Of a stretch of DNA of 64,000 nt, positions 33,129 to 42,271 are shown piece by piece. Every line of letters starts with the position of its first letter. The first letter of the stretch is position 1. Source of the DNA: CAZZGX01 sp964653715 (GTDB lineage: Bacteria; Patescibacteriota; Minisyncoccia; Ryanbacterales; GWA2-47-10b); assembly GCA_964653715.1 (NCBI GenBank), contig CAZZGX010000027.1, positions 1 to 64,000 of the forward strand, read 5' to 3'. The position numbers were made by a program, and so were the translations under genes. The notes under the pieces were generated by a model. It was not told the DNA's origin. It did no database searches and worked only from the letters and a program-made list of their open reading frames with translations.

Positions 33129-34085
33129 TTATTCTCTCTCAAGTGAGAAGTTGTAATTAGTAAGTTCCTTCGCAATTTCATCAACTGCCTTGTCTCCAAT
33201 CCCGTCAATTAATCGAAGGTCTTTCTCTGTTTTTTTGGAAAGCTGACCGATGGTTCGAATATCATTTTTTAAGAGCGCGTTTAGAGTGTGGCGCGAAAAT
33301 TTTACATCTTCGAGCGGAGTCTGGGAGAGTGCCGAATCCGCTGGCTCAAGTACAGCTTCTTCTGTGTCTTCTACGCGAATTGGCTCTTCCCCTTTCTGAC
33401 GAAACATCTTGAGCTCTGAGAGCTGCCCCATCAAGATTTCGAGTCCCTTCAAAAATGCTTCCCGCGGCGCAATGGTCCCGTCTGTATCAATATAAAAAAT
33501 CAAACGATTGTAATCAGTTTCCGTGCCAACGCGCATATTTTCAACGTGATAACTGATTTTACGCACTGGAGTAAAAATAGCGTCGAGTACGATTATACCC
33601 GCTTCTATACGCTCGGTCTCAAGTGTTTCTTTGGCGCGGTATCCCACTCCGCGCTCGACGGTAAGCTCAATTAAAAGTTTTGCGTCTTTTTTTGTAAGAG
33701 TCGCTATATGTTGATCTTTGTTGACAATTTCAACATCGGACGGCGTTTTAATGTTTTTCGCGGTAACTTCAGTTTCACCCTTTGCTTCAAAAGAAATAGT
33801 CGTAGGCCCTTCTGTATGAACGCGAAATCGAAGCTGTTTAATGTTCAATAAAATTGCGAGAACGTCCTCGAGAACGCCCGGGAGCGTCGAGAACTCGTGT
33901 GAGGCGCCTTCGATTTTTACCCGAGTCACGGCCGCCCCGGGTAAAGACGAAAAAAGCACTCGCCGGAGGGCATTGCCAATAGTTACCCCATATCCAGGAT
34001 GAAGACCCTCGATGACGATGCGGGCTGATGCCTCGTCCTCTTCTTCAATGTAAGGATACGCGGGAAGAAGAATTGAATAATTCAT
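33129..34085 (-). CDS. rpoA: DNA-directed RNA polymerase subunit alpha
   Basis: Dimerises to start RNA polymerase assembly; the C-terminal domain can bind UP elements and activators. 318 residues. N-terminal domain with GYGVTIGNALRRVLLSSL-type motif (GYGVTIGNALRRVLFSSLPG) and EDVLAILLNIKQLRF; an acidic linker (about 235-260); and a C-terminal domain with helix-hairpin-helix (LKNDIRTIGQLSKKTEKDLRLIDGIG). Full-length, so UP-element recognition is plausible. It lies between rpsD and rplQ. Confidence 0.97.
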   Translation of the reverse strand: MNYSILLPAYPYIEEEDEASARIVIEGLHPGYGVTIGNALRRVLFSSLPGAAVTRVKIEGASHEFSTLPGVLEDVLAILLNIKQLRFRVHTEGPTTISFEAKGETEVTAKNIKTPSDVEIVNKDQHIATLTKKDAKLLIELTVERGVGYRAKETLETERIEAGIIVLDAIFTPVRKISYHVENMRVGTETDYNRLIFYIDTDGTIAPREAFLKGLEILMGQLSELKMFRQKGEEPIRVEDTEEAVLEPADSALSQTPLEDVKFSRHTLNALLKNDIRTIGQLSKKTEKDLRLIDGIGDKAVDEIAKELTNYNFSLERE

Positions 34086-34106
34086 AAAAAAATAAAAATG
34101 AGACGA

Positions 34107-34733
34107 TTATCGTGAGTAATACTCAATAATCGATTTTATATTATATATACGTACCACATCTTCGACTTTTGGTAAAGATGCTACAGTGCCCTCCTTGCTC
34201 TCGGGTACGAGCGAAAGCCAGTCAGGCGGCATATGTTTTTTAAGCGTAATGTCAAGATTTTGAAAAACACCCTTTGATTCAGATCCGGGAGTAATTGAAA
34301 TTTTCTGACCGGGACGAACGCGGTAGGAGGGCACAAAAACCTTCCGTCCATCAACAGCAATGTGTCCATGGCCCACGAGCTGCCGAGCAATAGAGCGTGA
34401 AACGGCAAACCCAAGCCGGAAGACCACATTGTCAAGCCGTTGTTCAAGCGACTGAACGAGTTTTTGGACAACATCGCCCGAATGCCCGCCCTGCGCGCGC
34501 TCAACATAATTTCGAAACTGTCGCTCGGAAACTCCATACAAAAAACGCACTTTTTGCTTTTCATGAAGTTGCGCCGCAAATTCTGATCCGCCTCTACGGC
34601 GTTTTTTGTTTCCATGGACACCTGGAGGGTAGGGCTTTCGCAAAACAGCGCATTTGGGAGAATAGCAACGCTCCCCTTTCAAAAAAAGTTTTTCTCCCTG
34701 CCTACGGCAAATTTTACATTTAGAACTTTGCAT
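34107..34733 (-). CDS. rpsD: 30S ribosomal protein S4
   Basis: Primary 16S rRNA binding protein and, in many bacteria, translational autoregulator of this operon. 208 residues. It retains the zinc-finger form, with four Cys near the N-terminus (KCKICRRQ and RCYSPKC), followed by the RRRGGSEFAAQLHEKQKVRFLYGVSERQF region and the S4 RNA-binding domain (RLGFAVSRSIARQLVGHGHIAVDG). Confidence 0.97.
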   Translation of the reverse strand: MQSSKCKICRRQGEKLFLKGERCYSPKCAVLRKPYPPGVHGNKKRRRGGSEFAAQLHEKQKVRFLYGVSERQFRNYVERAQGGHSGDVVQKLVQSLEQRLDNVVFRLGFAVSRSIARQLVGHGHIAVDGRKVFVPSYRVRPGQKISITPGSESKGVFQNLDITLKKHMPPDWLSLVPESKEGTVASLPKVEDVVRIYNIKSIIEYYSR

Positions 34734-34742
34734 AAAAATATA

Positions 34743-35174
34743 TTATACGCGTCTGGGTTTTGGCGGACGGATATGTCCATGCGCGATTGGAGTCATATCT
34801 TTAATTGAATGGATGACAAAGCCTTTATGTCCAAAAACACGAATTGCCGACTCACGCCCGGAACCGACGCCTTTGACGCGAATATTCACATCGGTAAGGC
34901 CCATGTTGCGTGCTTCATCGGCAAGAATTTCCGCGGCTCGGGATGCCGCATACGGAGTCCCTTTTTTGGATCCAGAAAAACCGCTCTTACCCGAAGAAGT
35001 TGAAAAGATGACATCGCCACGCTCATTGGTCAGCGTTATCATCGTATTGTTATACGTTGAAAGAACATGAATAATACCGTTCGTAAGTTTTTTCTTTGAA
35101 GTTTTAGCCGCCGGAGTATCCTTTGACTCTCCAGCGCTCTCTGCTGTTTTTTTGATTACGCGTTTTTTACCCAT
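34743..35174 (-). CDS. rpsK: 30S ribosomal protein S11
   Basis: Platform protein of the small subunit. 143 residues with a basic, low-complexity N-terminal extension of about 30 residues (RVIKKTAESAGESKDTPAAKTSKKK). The core GIIHVLSTYNNTMITLTNERGDVI, SGKSGFSGSKKGTPYAA, and the C-terminal GSGRESAIR ... DMTPIAHGHIRPPKPRRV are standard, except that the usual NGCRPPKRRRV end is HGHIRPPKPRRV. Confidence 0.97.
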   Translation of the reverse strand: MGKKRVIKKTAESAGESKDTPAAKTSKKKLTNGIIHVLSTYNNTMITLTNERGDVIFSTSSGKSGFSGSKKGTPYAASRAAEILADEARNMGLTDVNIRVKGVGSGRESAIRVFGHKGFVIHSIKDMTPIAHGHIRPPKPRRV

Positions 35175-35177
35175 AGG

Positions 35178-35564
35178 TTATTTTTTCTCAACTTTGCGCT
35201 TACCCGAACCCATTGTTTTACGGACATTGCCGCGGCGTGTGCGTGAATTGGTCTTTGTGCGCTGACCTCGAGCCGGGAGACCGCGCGCGTGACGCATACC
35301 GCGATAGGTACCCGCGTCCCTTAGCCGCTTAATATTGACCATGATCTCCCTCCGCAAAGCGCCTTCCACTGGATATTCTTTTTCAATAACGGCGCGAAGG
35401 CGCGCCACTTCTTCGGGCGTGAGCTCTTTGGCGCGCTTTGAATCAGACACTTTTGTGCGCTCCAAGATTAGCCTGGCGCGCGGCCTTCCAATCCCATATA
35501 TATATGAAAGGGCAATCTCAATTTTTTTGTTGTCTGGAATATTTACTCCCGCGATACGCGCCAT
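35178..35564 (-). CDS. rpsM: 30S ribosomal protein S13
   Basis: Head protein that contacts tRNA and bridges to the large subunit. 128 residues: [26 protein letters not shown] start, the helix-two-turn-helix, and the basic C-terminal tail with [19 protein letters not shown]. It lies 3 nt after rpmJ and 3 nt before rpsK. Confidence 0.97.
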   Translation of the reverse strand: MARIAGVNIPDNKKIEIALSYIYGIGRPRARLILERTKVSDSKRAKELTPEEVARLRAVIEKEYPVEGALRREIMVNIKRLRDAGTYRGMRHARGLPARGQRTKTNSRTRRGNVRKTMGSGKRKVEKK

Positions 35565-35567
35565 ATC

Positions 35568-35681
35568 TTATCCTTGCCGCTGCTTATGTTTTGGATTTTT
35601 GCAAATAATATGCAAGCGTCGAGAACGCTTGACGACTTTACAGTTGCTACAAATTTTTTTTACGGAAGCTCTTACCTTCAT
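35568..35681 (-). CDS. rpmJ: 50S ribosomal protein L36
   Basis: 37-residue zinc protein of the large subunit. Read from ATG 35681: [20 protein letters not shown], then [17 protein letters not shown] and a stop at 35568. The zinc ligands Cys11, Cys14, Cys27 and a His in KHKQRQG match the standard C+ form. It stands between infA and rpsM, its usual place. Confidence 0.95.
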   Translation of the reverse strand: MKVRASVKKICSNCKVVKRSRRLHIICKNPKHKQRQG

Positions 35682-35692
35682 TCGGGATCTGA

Positions 35693-35908
35693 TTATAATC
35701 GCTGGACAATGCGCCCACGCTCTGAGTCATATTGGGAAAACTGAACTCGCACGCGGTCACCGACCAGCACTTTAATGTAATGAAGACGCATTTTCCCCGC
35801 AAGATACGCAAGCACTTCGCGCTCACCTTCATCGAGCTTTACCCGGAAGAGTCCCCCCTTGAAGGCTTCCTGCACAATCCCGTCTTTCAGGGTCTTCGCA
35901 TCTGGCAT
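35693..35908 (-). CDS. infA: Translation initiation factor IF-1
   Basis: OB-fold factor that binds the ribosomal A site during initiation. 71 residues; the signature [19 protein letters not shown] and the central [19 protein letters not shown] are typical, ending in GRIVQRL. It is the first gene of the ribosomal operon and has a consensus-like promoter whose -10 box ends 15 nt before the start, leaving a leader of only about 9 nt. Confidence 0.95.
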   Translation of the reverse strand: MPDAKTLKDGIVQEAFKGGLFRVKLDEGEREVLAYLAGKMRLHYIKVLVGDRVRVQFSQYDSERGRIVQRL

Positions 35909-35923
35909 AGAAACATGGGCTTT

Positions 35924-35952
35924 ATGATATCGAAAATATTTGTCTCTGTCAA
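35924..35952 (-). promoter_or_regulatory. Promoter of the infA-rpmJ-rpsM-rpsK-rpsD-rpoA-rplQ-rplM-rpsI operon
   Basis: Minus-strand TTGACA (35952-35947), exact 17-nt spacer, TATCAT (35929-35924). The perfect -35 and ideal spacing fit a strong housekeeping promoter for ribosomal genes. Confidence 0.8.
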
Positions 35953-35959
35953 CAGAGGG

Positions 35960-37273
35960 CTAATCAACATTGAGAACAACTCGCCCCTGATCCCGAGGGA
36001 TATGTTTCAAAAAGCGCGGCGTAAAGACCGCTTCAACCTTAAAAACAGCAGGATACTGGGCAAAAATTGAGTTGAGCTCCTCCTCATTTTTTGCTTTAAG
36101 AACCTTACTTTTAAGCTCTTCTTTGTTGAGATTCCATTCAAAAATAGCGCGACCGGATACAGCCATAGTCACGGTTTTTGCCTGCCAATCAAAATTTATG
36201 TCCCGAAACGTAATGGCTGAACTCTTGTATAACGTAACCGCTCCTTGCCGATAATCGTCCTTAAAAAGAGTCCGAGCAAGAGTATCTGAATAGACACCGC
36301 GATCAATGCCCAACGTCTTTGCTTCTCCGCGAACCTCGCCGAAAAATTTTTCACCGGGGGAACCTACGGGTGGGTCGGTGAGACGAAGTGTCGTTACATA
36401 TTGAAACTGCGAAGGAAAGGTCACGTACGCATCCGAAATCGAAGATTCAAAGTTTTTTTTGAGCTCCGACTGCATAACGGGCTCGAGATCCGCAAGCAGT
36501 TTGTCTGCCTCAGTTTTCCCGACAACTTTGCCCTCTCCCGTGGCCCCACCCTTCATCGGATCCTTCCCGCGCGCAAAAAACTTTTCATATTTTGGTGTTC
36601 CTGAAAACCCAGGAATTTTGAAATCAGTCGCATCAATATTATATTTTTCGCCCGGCTGATCCGCCGTTACGATAACTTCAATCGATCCCGGTTGGTCAAG
36701 CCGCTTTCCCGGCACAATAATCGGAGCCGAAGTCCGATAGATAAAACCTTGCGGAGACAAAAAGCGAGTCCCTGCGAGCAACGTTTGAAATTCGGCATTA
36801 TAATTATTGTATACAATAATGGTGCCTGACGCTTTTTGGCTAAATTTTTTTGTGTCGCGACTCTCGCCTTCCCCGCGCTTTACAAATATTGTTGAAAATT
36901 CTTTTGCGGGAAGAGTAATTTTGATACCCGGACCAAGATCAAAGTTTGTACGCTTGCGTGTTATAGCGAGGGTTAAACTCGATGTCCAATAAACATACGC
37001 GCCGATACACGCTCCGACTATAATTATGACTGCAATAAAAACGCGCGGCCCTTTTGGTCTTTTCTCCTTAATCCTCAACGGCTCGTTCTGGTCACTTTTT
37101 AAAAAAGAGATATCTTCCGTGTCAATAATATTGAGCGTGCGAGCTTTTGGCAGCGTTTTTTTCTCAACCTGCTCAAATGGACGAGAAATTTTCCCCAATC
37201 CAGGACGAATGTCGGAGATAATCTTTCGTTCCGGTAATACATTATTTTTTTGGGTTATTTTTTTTAAAGCCAT
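35960..37273 (-). CDS. Membrane-anchored protein with baseplate-J-like region
   Basis: 437 residues: cytoplasmic N-terminus (about 1-75), one membrane helix (VFIAVIIIVGACIGAYVYW), and a large extracytoplasmic part. The region with SGTIIVYNNYNAEFQTLLAGTRFL ... RLDQPGSIEVIVTADQPGEKYNI ... FKIPGFSGTPKYEKFFARG is the pattern of CPR proteins usually labelled baseplate J/gp47-like. The label comes from a distant fold match to phage baseplates; a true contractile role is not implied. It lies 1 nt after the actin-like gene and upstream of infA, which has its own promoter. Function unknown. Confidence 0.75.
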   Translation of the reverse strand: MALKKITQKNNVLPERKIISDIRPGLGKISRPFEQVEKKTLPKARTLNIIDTEDISFLKSDQNEPLRIKEKRPKGPRVFIAVIIIVGACIGAYVYWTSSLTLAITRKRTNFDLGPGIKITLPAKEFSTIFVKRGEGESRDTKKFSQKASGTIIVYNNYNAEFQTLLAGTRFLSPQGFIYRTSAPIIVPGKRLDQPGSIEVIVTADQPGEKYNIDATDFKIPGFSGTPKYEKFFARGKDPMKGGATGEGKVVGKTEADKLLADLEPVMQSELKKNFESSISDAYVTFPSQFQYVTTLRLTDPPVGSPGEKFFGEVRGEAKTLGIDRGVYSDTLARTLFKDDYRQGAVTLYKSSAITFRDINFDWQAKTVTMAVSGRAIFEWNLNKEELKSKVLKAKNEEELNSIFAQYPAVFKVEAVFTPRFLKHIPRDQGRVVLNVD

Positions 37274-37274
37274 G

Positions 37275-38420
37275 CTAGTGCTCTATACTTAACAAGAGCG
37301 AAACCAGTCCAAAGTCTCCCGGTCCTTCAAGGCAGCAAAACTCTTCAAACCGCTCGCGAAAGGCCTCCGGCGTCACAACAGAAACATGCAACTCTTTTGC
37401 AATATCCGGATGAAGAAGGGGCGGGGTCAGGATTGTTTTTACTTCATCAAGAAACGCGCCACCGCCCAAAAAAAACATCCGGGTGCTTGCTATTGATTCT
37501 CGTCGAGCGTACTGCCATACGCGCTCAAAAAGTTGTTCCCATTGTTTAATCTCTTTCCGGATCAACACGCTTAATTTATTTTTGATCTCATCTTCAAGCA
37601 TGCCTCCCGTATAGTTTTTCAAAAGAGAGAACGCGTTTTCCAAATCTATACGTTCATGTTCCGAAATACGGAGCACTATGTTCAAAACTCCGAACGGAAG
37701 CGCCAAGACTTCCGTAATAATACCATCCATAATAAATGTTACCTCGGTAAGTTCCCCTCCGATATCCACCACAATTGCTGAATTTCCACCCGATACCATC
37801 TGTCGCATAAGACTCCACGTGGAAACCGGAAATGTTGAAAAGTGAATCTTTGCTGTGCGGGTAAAACCCTCTATGGTTTGCGTAATCCTGTCATGAAGGT
37901 CGCGTGAAGTCGCAGAGAAACGAATCCAAAGATCGATCTCATCGGCAAGACGGCCAATCGGTTTTTCTACGGGATATCCGTTGAGAAACGTTTTCATAAT
38001 AACGCTTTCGAAAACAACAATATCCTCTCGCTTAAGGTCTTCTAGAAATTTCTTCTTTCCCTCTTCCAGAATGCCCTCGAGTTCTACCACTTTAAGCGCC
38101 GCGTTATTGCGCCCACCGCGGTGAAACCGTTCAGTCTTACCAAGGTAAAAAATCGACGCGAGCCCAATAACATAAAACGTGGGCATCGATCCTTCCGTAA
38201 ATGCACTTACCTCTTTCATGACATGGGAAAATTGAGTGATTGTCGAGCGGCTGAAATGCAGGGCGTCTTTTTGAAGAGATACTTTATGAAACTGGCGAAA
38301 TGTTTTTACAATCCGAGGCTTATGATTTTTATCAGGCAACTCAAAAAGAGTAGCACTGACTGACGCCGTGCCAATATCGAAAACGATGCCTTTTTGTTTG
38401 CGAGTAGGCGTGAATAACAT
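37275..38420 (-). CDS. Actin-fold ATPase related to FtsA/PilM
   Basis: 381 residues. Phosphate-1 motif FDIGTASVSATLF near the N-terminus, phosphate-2 motif VVDIGGELTEVTFI around residue 220, and a C-terminal adenosine-like motif FFLGGGAFLDEV. The layout fits the FtsA/PilM group of the actin superfamily, but the sequence is too diverged to name a member. Its ATG overlaps the alaS stop by one base, and the membrane-anchored baseplate-J-like gene follows at once, suggesting the two proteins work together at the membrane. A second, clearer PilM-like protein is encoded at 49811. Confidence 0.72.
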   Translation of the reverse strand: MLFTPTRKQKGIVFDIGTASVSATLFELPDKNHKPRIVKTFRQFHKVSLQKDALHFSRSTITQFSHVMKEVSAFTEGSMPTFYVIGLASIFYLGKTERFHRGGRNNAALKVVELEGILEEGKKKFLEDLKREDIVVFESVIMKTFLNGYPVEKPIGRLADEIDLWIRFSATSRDLHDRITQTIEGFTRTAKIHFSTFPVSTWSLMRQMVSGGNSAIVVDIGGELTEVTFIMDGIITEVLALPFGVLNIVLRISEHERIDLENAFSLLKNYTGGMLEDEIKNKLSVLIRKEIKQWEQLFERVWQYARRESIASTRMFFLGGGAFLDEVKTILTPPLLHPDIAKELHVSVVTPEAFRERFEEFCCLEGPGDFGLVSLLLSIEH

Positions 38421-40216
38421 TATGGGACTATTCTAGCACGAATCCTCCGAATACCATGGCTCGTGGCTTCTTCTTTAAGTATAGTAAATGTTCCGATCAT
38501 TTGGGTATGCGTAACATGAGGACCTCCGCAAAATTCCCGCGAGACGACCTCCCCATTTTTATCTACAAATGAATATACGGAAACGCGTGGCGGGTATTTC
38601 TCCTTGAAAAAATGGAGCGCCTCAAGCTTGATCGCCGTCTCGTAATCCATCTCTTCATTTATAACCGCGAGATCACGCGAGATTGCGTCATTGACGAAAT
38701 CCTCAATTTTTTTAATTTCCTCCCCGTTAAGTTTGCGAGAGAAACTAAAATCAAAACGTGTTCGAAGTACAGTAATATCTGATCCCATCTGATGAACCTC
38801 ATCCCCAAGCACCGCGCGAAGAGCCGCCTGCAAAAGATGCGTAGCGCTATGCAAGCGCGTTACTTTCTCAAGCTCCGCCGTGTCCCGCGCTTTAAGCTCC
38901 CCCGTATCAAGGAGAAGCCCGTGTCCGCCGAATTTTTTCTCCTGCCCAACCCGCGAAATTTCTTGATGCTTTTTAAATTCTTCAAGAAATTGAGGCTCTT
39001 TCAGGGTCGCAGATGCTTTTCCTCCAAACTCTTTGATAATTTCAAACGGCAGGCCAAAGCTTTGATACAGTCCAAATGCGACCTTCGCGTCAATAACTCC
39101 TTTTCGCATTGATTCTTGAAGCGCCTTTATTCCATTCTTAAGAGTCTCTCCAAAACGCTCGCGCTCTTTTGCAAATTCTTCACGGATCGCTGTATTTTCT
39201 TCCAAAAGTTTTTTATAGAACTCACCGTATTCATGAACAATATCATGAATCATCGCATCAAAAACGTGATGGGGAATTTTATGGAGATGTTCATACGCTA
39301 AAATCCGTCTCAAAAGGCGCCTTAGAATATACCCCGCGTCTTTGTTTGACGGCCGAACCCCGTCGCCAAGAAGAAATACGGATCCCCTCAAATGATCGGC
39401 GATAATACGCTTGGCGCGCTCGTCGAGTTCTTTCGGCAAAAGTTCAATAACCTGATTAAAAAGATCTGTTTCAAAAATATTTTTTGTTTTTTGAGAAATC
39501 ATGGCAAGGCGCTCAAGCCCCATACCTGTATCAACACCGGGAGTTTTAAGCGGCTCGAGTTTTTTACCCTCTATTCCTGAAAGCAACTCTTCGCGCGATC
39601 CCGGAAAGAAGAACTGGTTAAAAACGATATTCCATACTTCTATGTCCGCGCCATCGGCGTTGCGGCAATAAATCTCCGTCGTGGGACCGCACGGACCTTG
39701 TGCGCCGGTAGGCCCCCAAAAAACGTCCTCCATCCCTTCTTCGCGGATGTCAGAAACGCCAAGCGCCTGCCACAGCGCGCGAGATTCATCGTCTCGCGGA
39801 ACGCCATCACTTCCTTTAAATATGCTTACGTATGAAATTTCTAGATTCATCTCATGCCGGATAAAATCATACGCGTACTCAATCGCCTCTTTTTTAAAAT
39901 ATCCTCCAAAGCTAAAATTGCCGAGCATTTCAAAAAATGTCAGATGTGAAGCATCTCCCACGATATCGATATCCGAAGTTCGAAAACTTTTCTGCGCTGA
40001 TGCGGCCGAAAATGACCCAAGCGCGCGACCAAGCCCGGGATGAATTGATTTTTTCGGATCAGCTTCTCCCGTATAGTACGGCTTAAACTGCTGCATGCCT
40101 GCGGTCGTCAAAAGTACCGAGGGATCGTCGGGAACAAGCGAACTTGAAGGTACAATGGCATGCCCGCTTTTTTCAAAAAATTTAAGAAATGTCTGCCGAA
40201 TTTCGAGGGACGTCAT
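38420..40216 (-). CDS. alaS: Alanyl-tRNA synthetase without C-terminal C-Ala domain
   Basis: Class II synthetase that charges tRNA-Ala. 598 residues, against about 875 in E. coli. The catalytic domain (TFLKFFEKSGHAIVPSSSLVP ... TAGMQQFKPYYTGE) and tRNA-recognition domain are complete; the editing domain keeps HSATHLL (HxxxH) and CGGPH metal-binding residues. The protein ends soon after the latter (IRRIRARIVP), so the C-Ala domain that dimerises the enzyme and links editing to aminoacylation is missing. First gene of an operon; its ATG is 8 nt after a TATACT box. Confidence 0.95.
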   Translation of the reverse strand: MTSLEIRQTFLKFFEKSGHAIVPSSSLVPDDPSVLLTTAGMQQFKPYYTGEADPKKSIHPGLGRALGSFSAASAQKSFRTSDIDIVGDASHLTFFEMLGNFSFGGYFKKEAIEYAYDFIRHEMNLEISYVSIFKGSDGVPRDDESRALWQALGVSDIREEGMEDVFWGPTGAQGPCGPTTEIYCRNADGADIEVWNIVFNQFFFPGSREELLSGIEGKKLEPLKTPGVDTGMGLERLAMISQKTKNIFETDLFNQVIELLPKELDERAKRIIADHLRGSVFLLGDGVRPSNKDAGYILRRLLRRILAYEHLHKIPHHVFDAMIHDIVHEYGEFYKKLLEENTAIREEFAKERERFGETLKNGIKALQESMRKGVIDAKVAFGLYQSFGLPFEIIKEFGGKASATLKEPQFLEEFKKHQEISRVGQEKKFGGHGLLLDTGELKARDTAELEKVTRLHSATHLLQAALRAVLGDEVHQMGSDITVLRTRFDFSFSRKLNGEEIKKIEDFVNDAISRDLAVINEEMDYETAIKLEALHFFKEKYPPRVSVYSFVDKNGEVVSREFCGGPHVTHTQMIGTFTILKEEATSHGIRRIRARIVP

Positions 40217-40224
40217 TATATTTT

Positions 40225-40230
40225 AGTATA
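40225..40230 (-). promoter_or_regulatory. -10 box for alaS
   Basis: Minus-strand TATACT ends 8 nt before the ATG at 40216; near-leaderless start. Confidence 0.5.
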
Positions 40231-40247
40231 GCAAATGTGGAGCGCTC

Positions 40248-41273
40248 TCACGAGATAATTCCACCGCCTAAAAGCTGATCACCTTTGTAAAAAACAATTG
40301 ATTGGCCGGGGGCGACGGCGCGCTGGGATTCGTCAAAAATAGCGCGCCCGTCTTCGACGCGACAGTGCGCCAACGGCGCACGATACCGGATGCGCGCCTC
40401 ACATGCAAACGGAAAAGAAACGGAATCCAGCCAATTTGAATTTTTATAGAGAATCTCTTTTTGATAGAGAATTGGGTCATTTTCGGTTTCTGCCACAATA
40501 ACGGCTGCAGTTTTCAAATCTTTCTCGGCCACATAATACGGCTTCTCTCCGCCCAAAACACCGACGCCGTGGCGCTGGCCAATCGTTAGAAACTCAACCC
40601 CCACATGCTCTCCAACCCTACGACCCGAGGCGGTTTTTATCTCGCCCAGCGTGGGCTCCATGTACTCTTTTAAAAACTCGGGCATACTGCCTTTGCCTAA
40701 AAAACAAATTCCCTGCGAATCTTTTTTCTCGGCTGTAGGGAGGCCGAATTCACGCGCAAGTGCGCGAACCTCTGGTTTAGTATAGCTGCCGATCGGAAAA
40801 AGTGACTTTTCTATAATCTCAGGCGGAAGCGCCCATAAAAAATATGTTTGGTCTTTGTTTGAATCTCTGGCTTTCAAAAGCCGCCATCCCTCTTTTTTTG
40901 TGTAGTGTCCCGTTGCGATAAAATCGGCTCCTTGTGCTACCGCCCAATTGTAAAAAACGCCAAATTTAATTTTTTTGTTGCACATGACATCCGGATTTGG
41001 CGTACGCCCAACCTTGTACTCATCGATCAAATACGTGACAACGTGTTCATAATAGTCACGTGAGACATCAAGAACGCGAAATGGAATGCCTAAATGCGCA
41101 GCCACGCGCGCTGCGTCTTTACGATCAGTCTCCCATTGGCAGTCAAAGTTTGGATTCGTCCACCCCTGCATAAAAACACCAAATACATCGAACCCTTCTT
41201 TTTGCAAAAGTGCCGCCGCAACGGAGGAATCCACTCCTCCGGACATCGCTACAAATACTTTTTTACGCTGCAT
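40248..41273 (-). CDS. mnmA: tRNA-specific 2-thiouridylase
   Basis: Forms 2-thiouridine at position 34 of tRNA-Lys, -Glu and -Gln, using sulfur relayed as persulfide. 341 residues. PP-loop AMSGGVDSSVAA at the N-terminus, catalytic Cys in NPDVMCNKKIKFG and second Cys in DSQGICFLGKG, both required for sulfur transfer, and the C-terminal beta-barrel domain. It has its own promoter box and is upstream of alaS only by orientation (alaS begins beyond its stop). Confidence 0.96.
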   Translation of the reverse strand: MQRKKVFVAMSGGVDSSVAAALLQKEGFDVFGVFMQGWTNPNFDCQWETDRKDAARVAAHLGIPFRVLDVSRDYYEHVVTYLIDEYKVGRTPNPDVMCNKKIKFGVFYNWAVAQGADFIATGHYTKKEGWRLLKARDSNKDQTYFLWALPPEIIEKSLFPIGSYTKPEVRALAREFGLPTAEKKDSQGICFLGKGSMPEFLKEYMEPTLGEIKTASGRRVGEHVGVEFLTIGQRHGVGVLGGEKPYYVAEKDLKTAAVIVAETENDPILYQKEILYKNSNWLDSVSFPFACEARIRYRAPLAHCRVEDGRAIFDESQRAVAPGQSIVFYKGDQLLGGGIIS

Positions 41274-41281
41274 GAAATCTT

Positions 41282-41287
41282 ACCATA
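41282..41287 (-). promoter_or_regulatory. -10 box for mnmA
   Basis: Minus-strand TATGGT ends 8 nt before the ATG at 41273, the same spacing as at alaS. It lies between mltG and mnmA. Confidence 0.35.
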
Positions 41288-41302
41288 CCATCTATATCCG
41301 TT

Positions 41303-42271
41303 TTATCGCAAATATTTTGCTTTATTTTTTTTATGCTCTTCAAAGGTTTTCGCGTAATGCATAGCACCCGCTAAATCGGAAAGGTAGTAATAATAGGTGG
41401 TTTTTTCGGGAATGAGCGCCGCGCGAATCGCATCAAGCCCCGGGTTTGATATAGGACCGGGTGGAAGGCCTTTATGCGCGTAGGTATTGTAAAGATTTTT
41501 TTCGTTACTCAAATCAGTCACCGTAAGCTCGTGGCTTTTCTTACCTGTGGTATAGGCAAGGGTCGCGTCAACTTGTAGCGGGATTCCCTCTTCCAGCCGT
41601 CGCCATAAAATCCCCGAAATAATTTGCCGATCCTTACTTATCGCGGCTTCTTTCTCGAGAATTGATGCCATAGTTATTAATGCATATTCGTCTTTGCCGC
41701 TTCGAGCGATATCATTTTTCAAAGATTGTGTCTTTGACTTAAAATTTGCAAGAAGTGTCTTTATGACTTCATTGGGTGAAGCAAGCTCAAAAAATCGATA
41801 GGTATCCGGAAATAAAAAACCCTCAAGGCCTCGCGGATATACACTAGCAAAATCTCCGCGCGCAATTTTTAAGAAAGATCCTGCGTCACCGAGGCCTTTT
41901 TTTTCAAACACCATTGCGATATCCTCAAGCGTAAAGCCTTCCGGGATGACAATGGTAACTTCTTGCCTACCTCGAATGAGTACCGCAAGCACTTGAAAAA
42001 TTGACATCGGCTCCTCAAATACAAATCGCCCCGCGCCAAGTTTGTTTTGAAGTCCTCCAATATAGGCAATCGCCTTAAAAACGCTCGCAAGGCGAATAAC
42101 GCCATGTTCTTTGAGTAGTGTAGCAATACCATCAGCACTCATCCCATGCTCAATAAGAACTGGCATATCATGCGGGCGAGGCGGAATAATAACGCCAAGC
42201 GAGTACCCAAGCACAAGAAACACGACAAGAATGCCAACTAGACTCGCTTTAAAAAAAACTTTTTGGATCAT
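41303..42271 (-). CDS. mltG: Endolytic murein transglycosylase MltG
   Basis: Membrane-anchored lytic transglycosylase thought to cleave nascent glycan strands and end their growth. 322 residues: N-terminal helix (FFKASLVGILVVFLVLGYSLGVII), a LysM-like subdomain (MSADGIATLLKEHGVIR), and the catalytic YceG region with the key Glu in MASILEKEA, then QVDATLAYTTG and the end NPGLDAIRAALIPEKTTYYYYLSD. Its start overlaps the cupredoxin stop, so it is translated with that gene. Confidence 0.95.
   Translation of the reverse strand: MIQKVFFKASLVGILVVFLVLGYSLGVIIPPRPHDMPVLIEHGMSADGIATLLKEHGVIRLASVFKAIAYIGGLQNKLGAGRFVFEEPMSIFQVLAVLIRGRQEVTIVIPEGFTLEDIAMVFEKKGLGDAGSFLKIARGDFASVYPRGLEGFLFPDTYRFFELASPNEVIKTLLANFKSKTQSLKNDIARSGKDEYALITMASILEKEAAISKDRQIISGILWRRLEEGIPLQVDATLAYTTGKKSHELTVTDLSNEKNLYNTYAHKGLPPGPISNPGLDAIRAALIPEKTTYYYYLSDLAGAMHYAKTFEEHKKNKAKYLR

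Noticed and set aside
35960..37273. Baseplate-J-like protein considered as evidence of a prophage or contractile system
   Set aside because: No tail, sheath, tape-measure or capsid genes are nearby, and the protein has a membrane anchor typical of CPR homologues.
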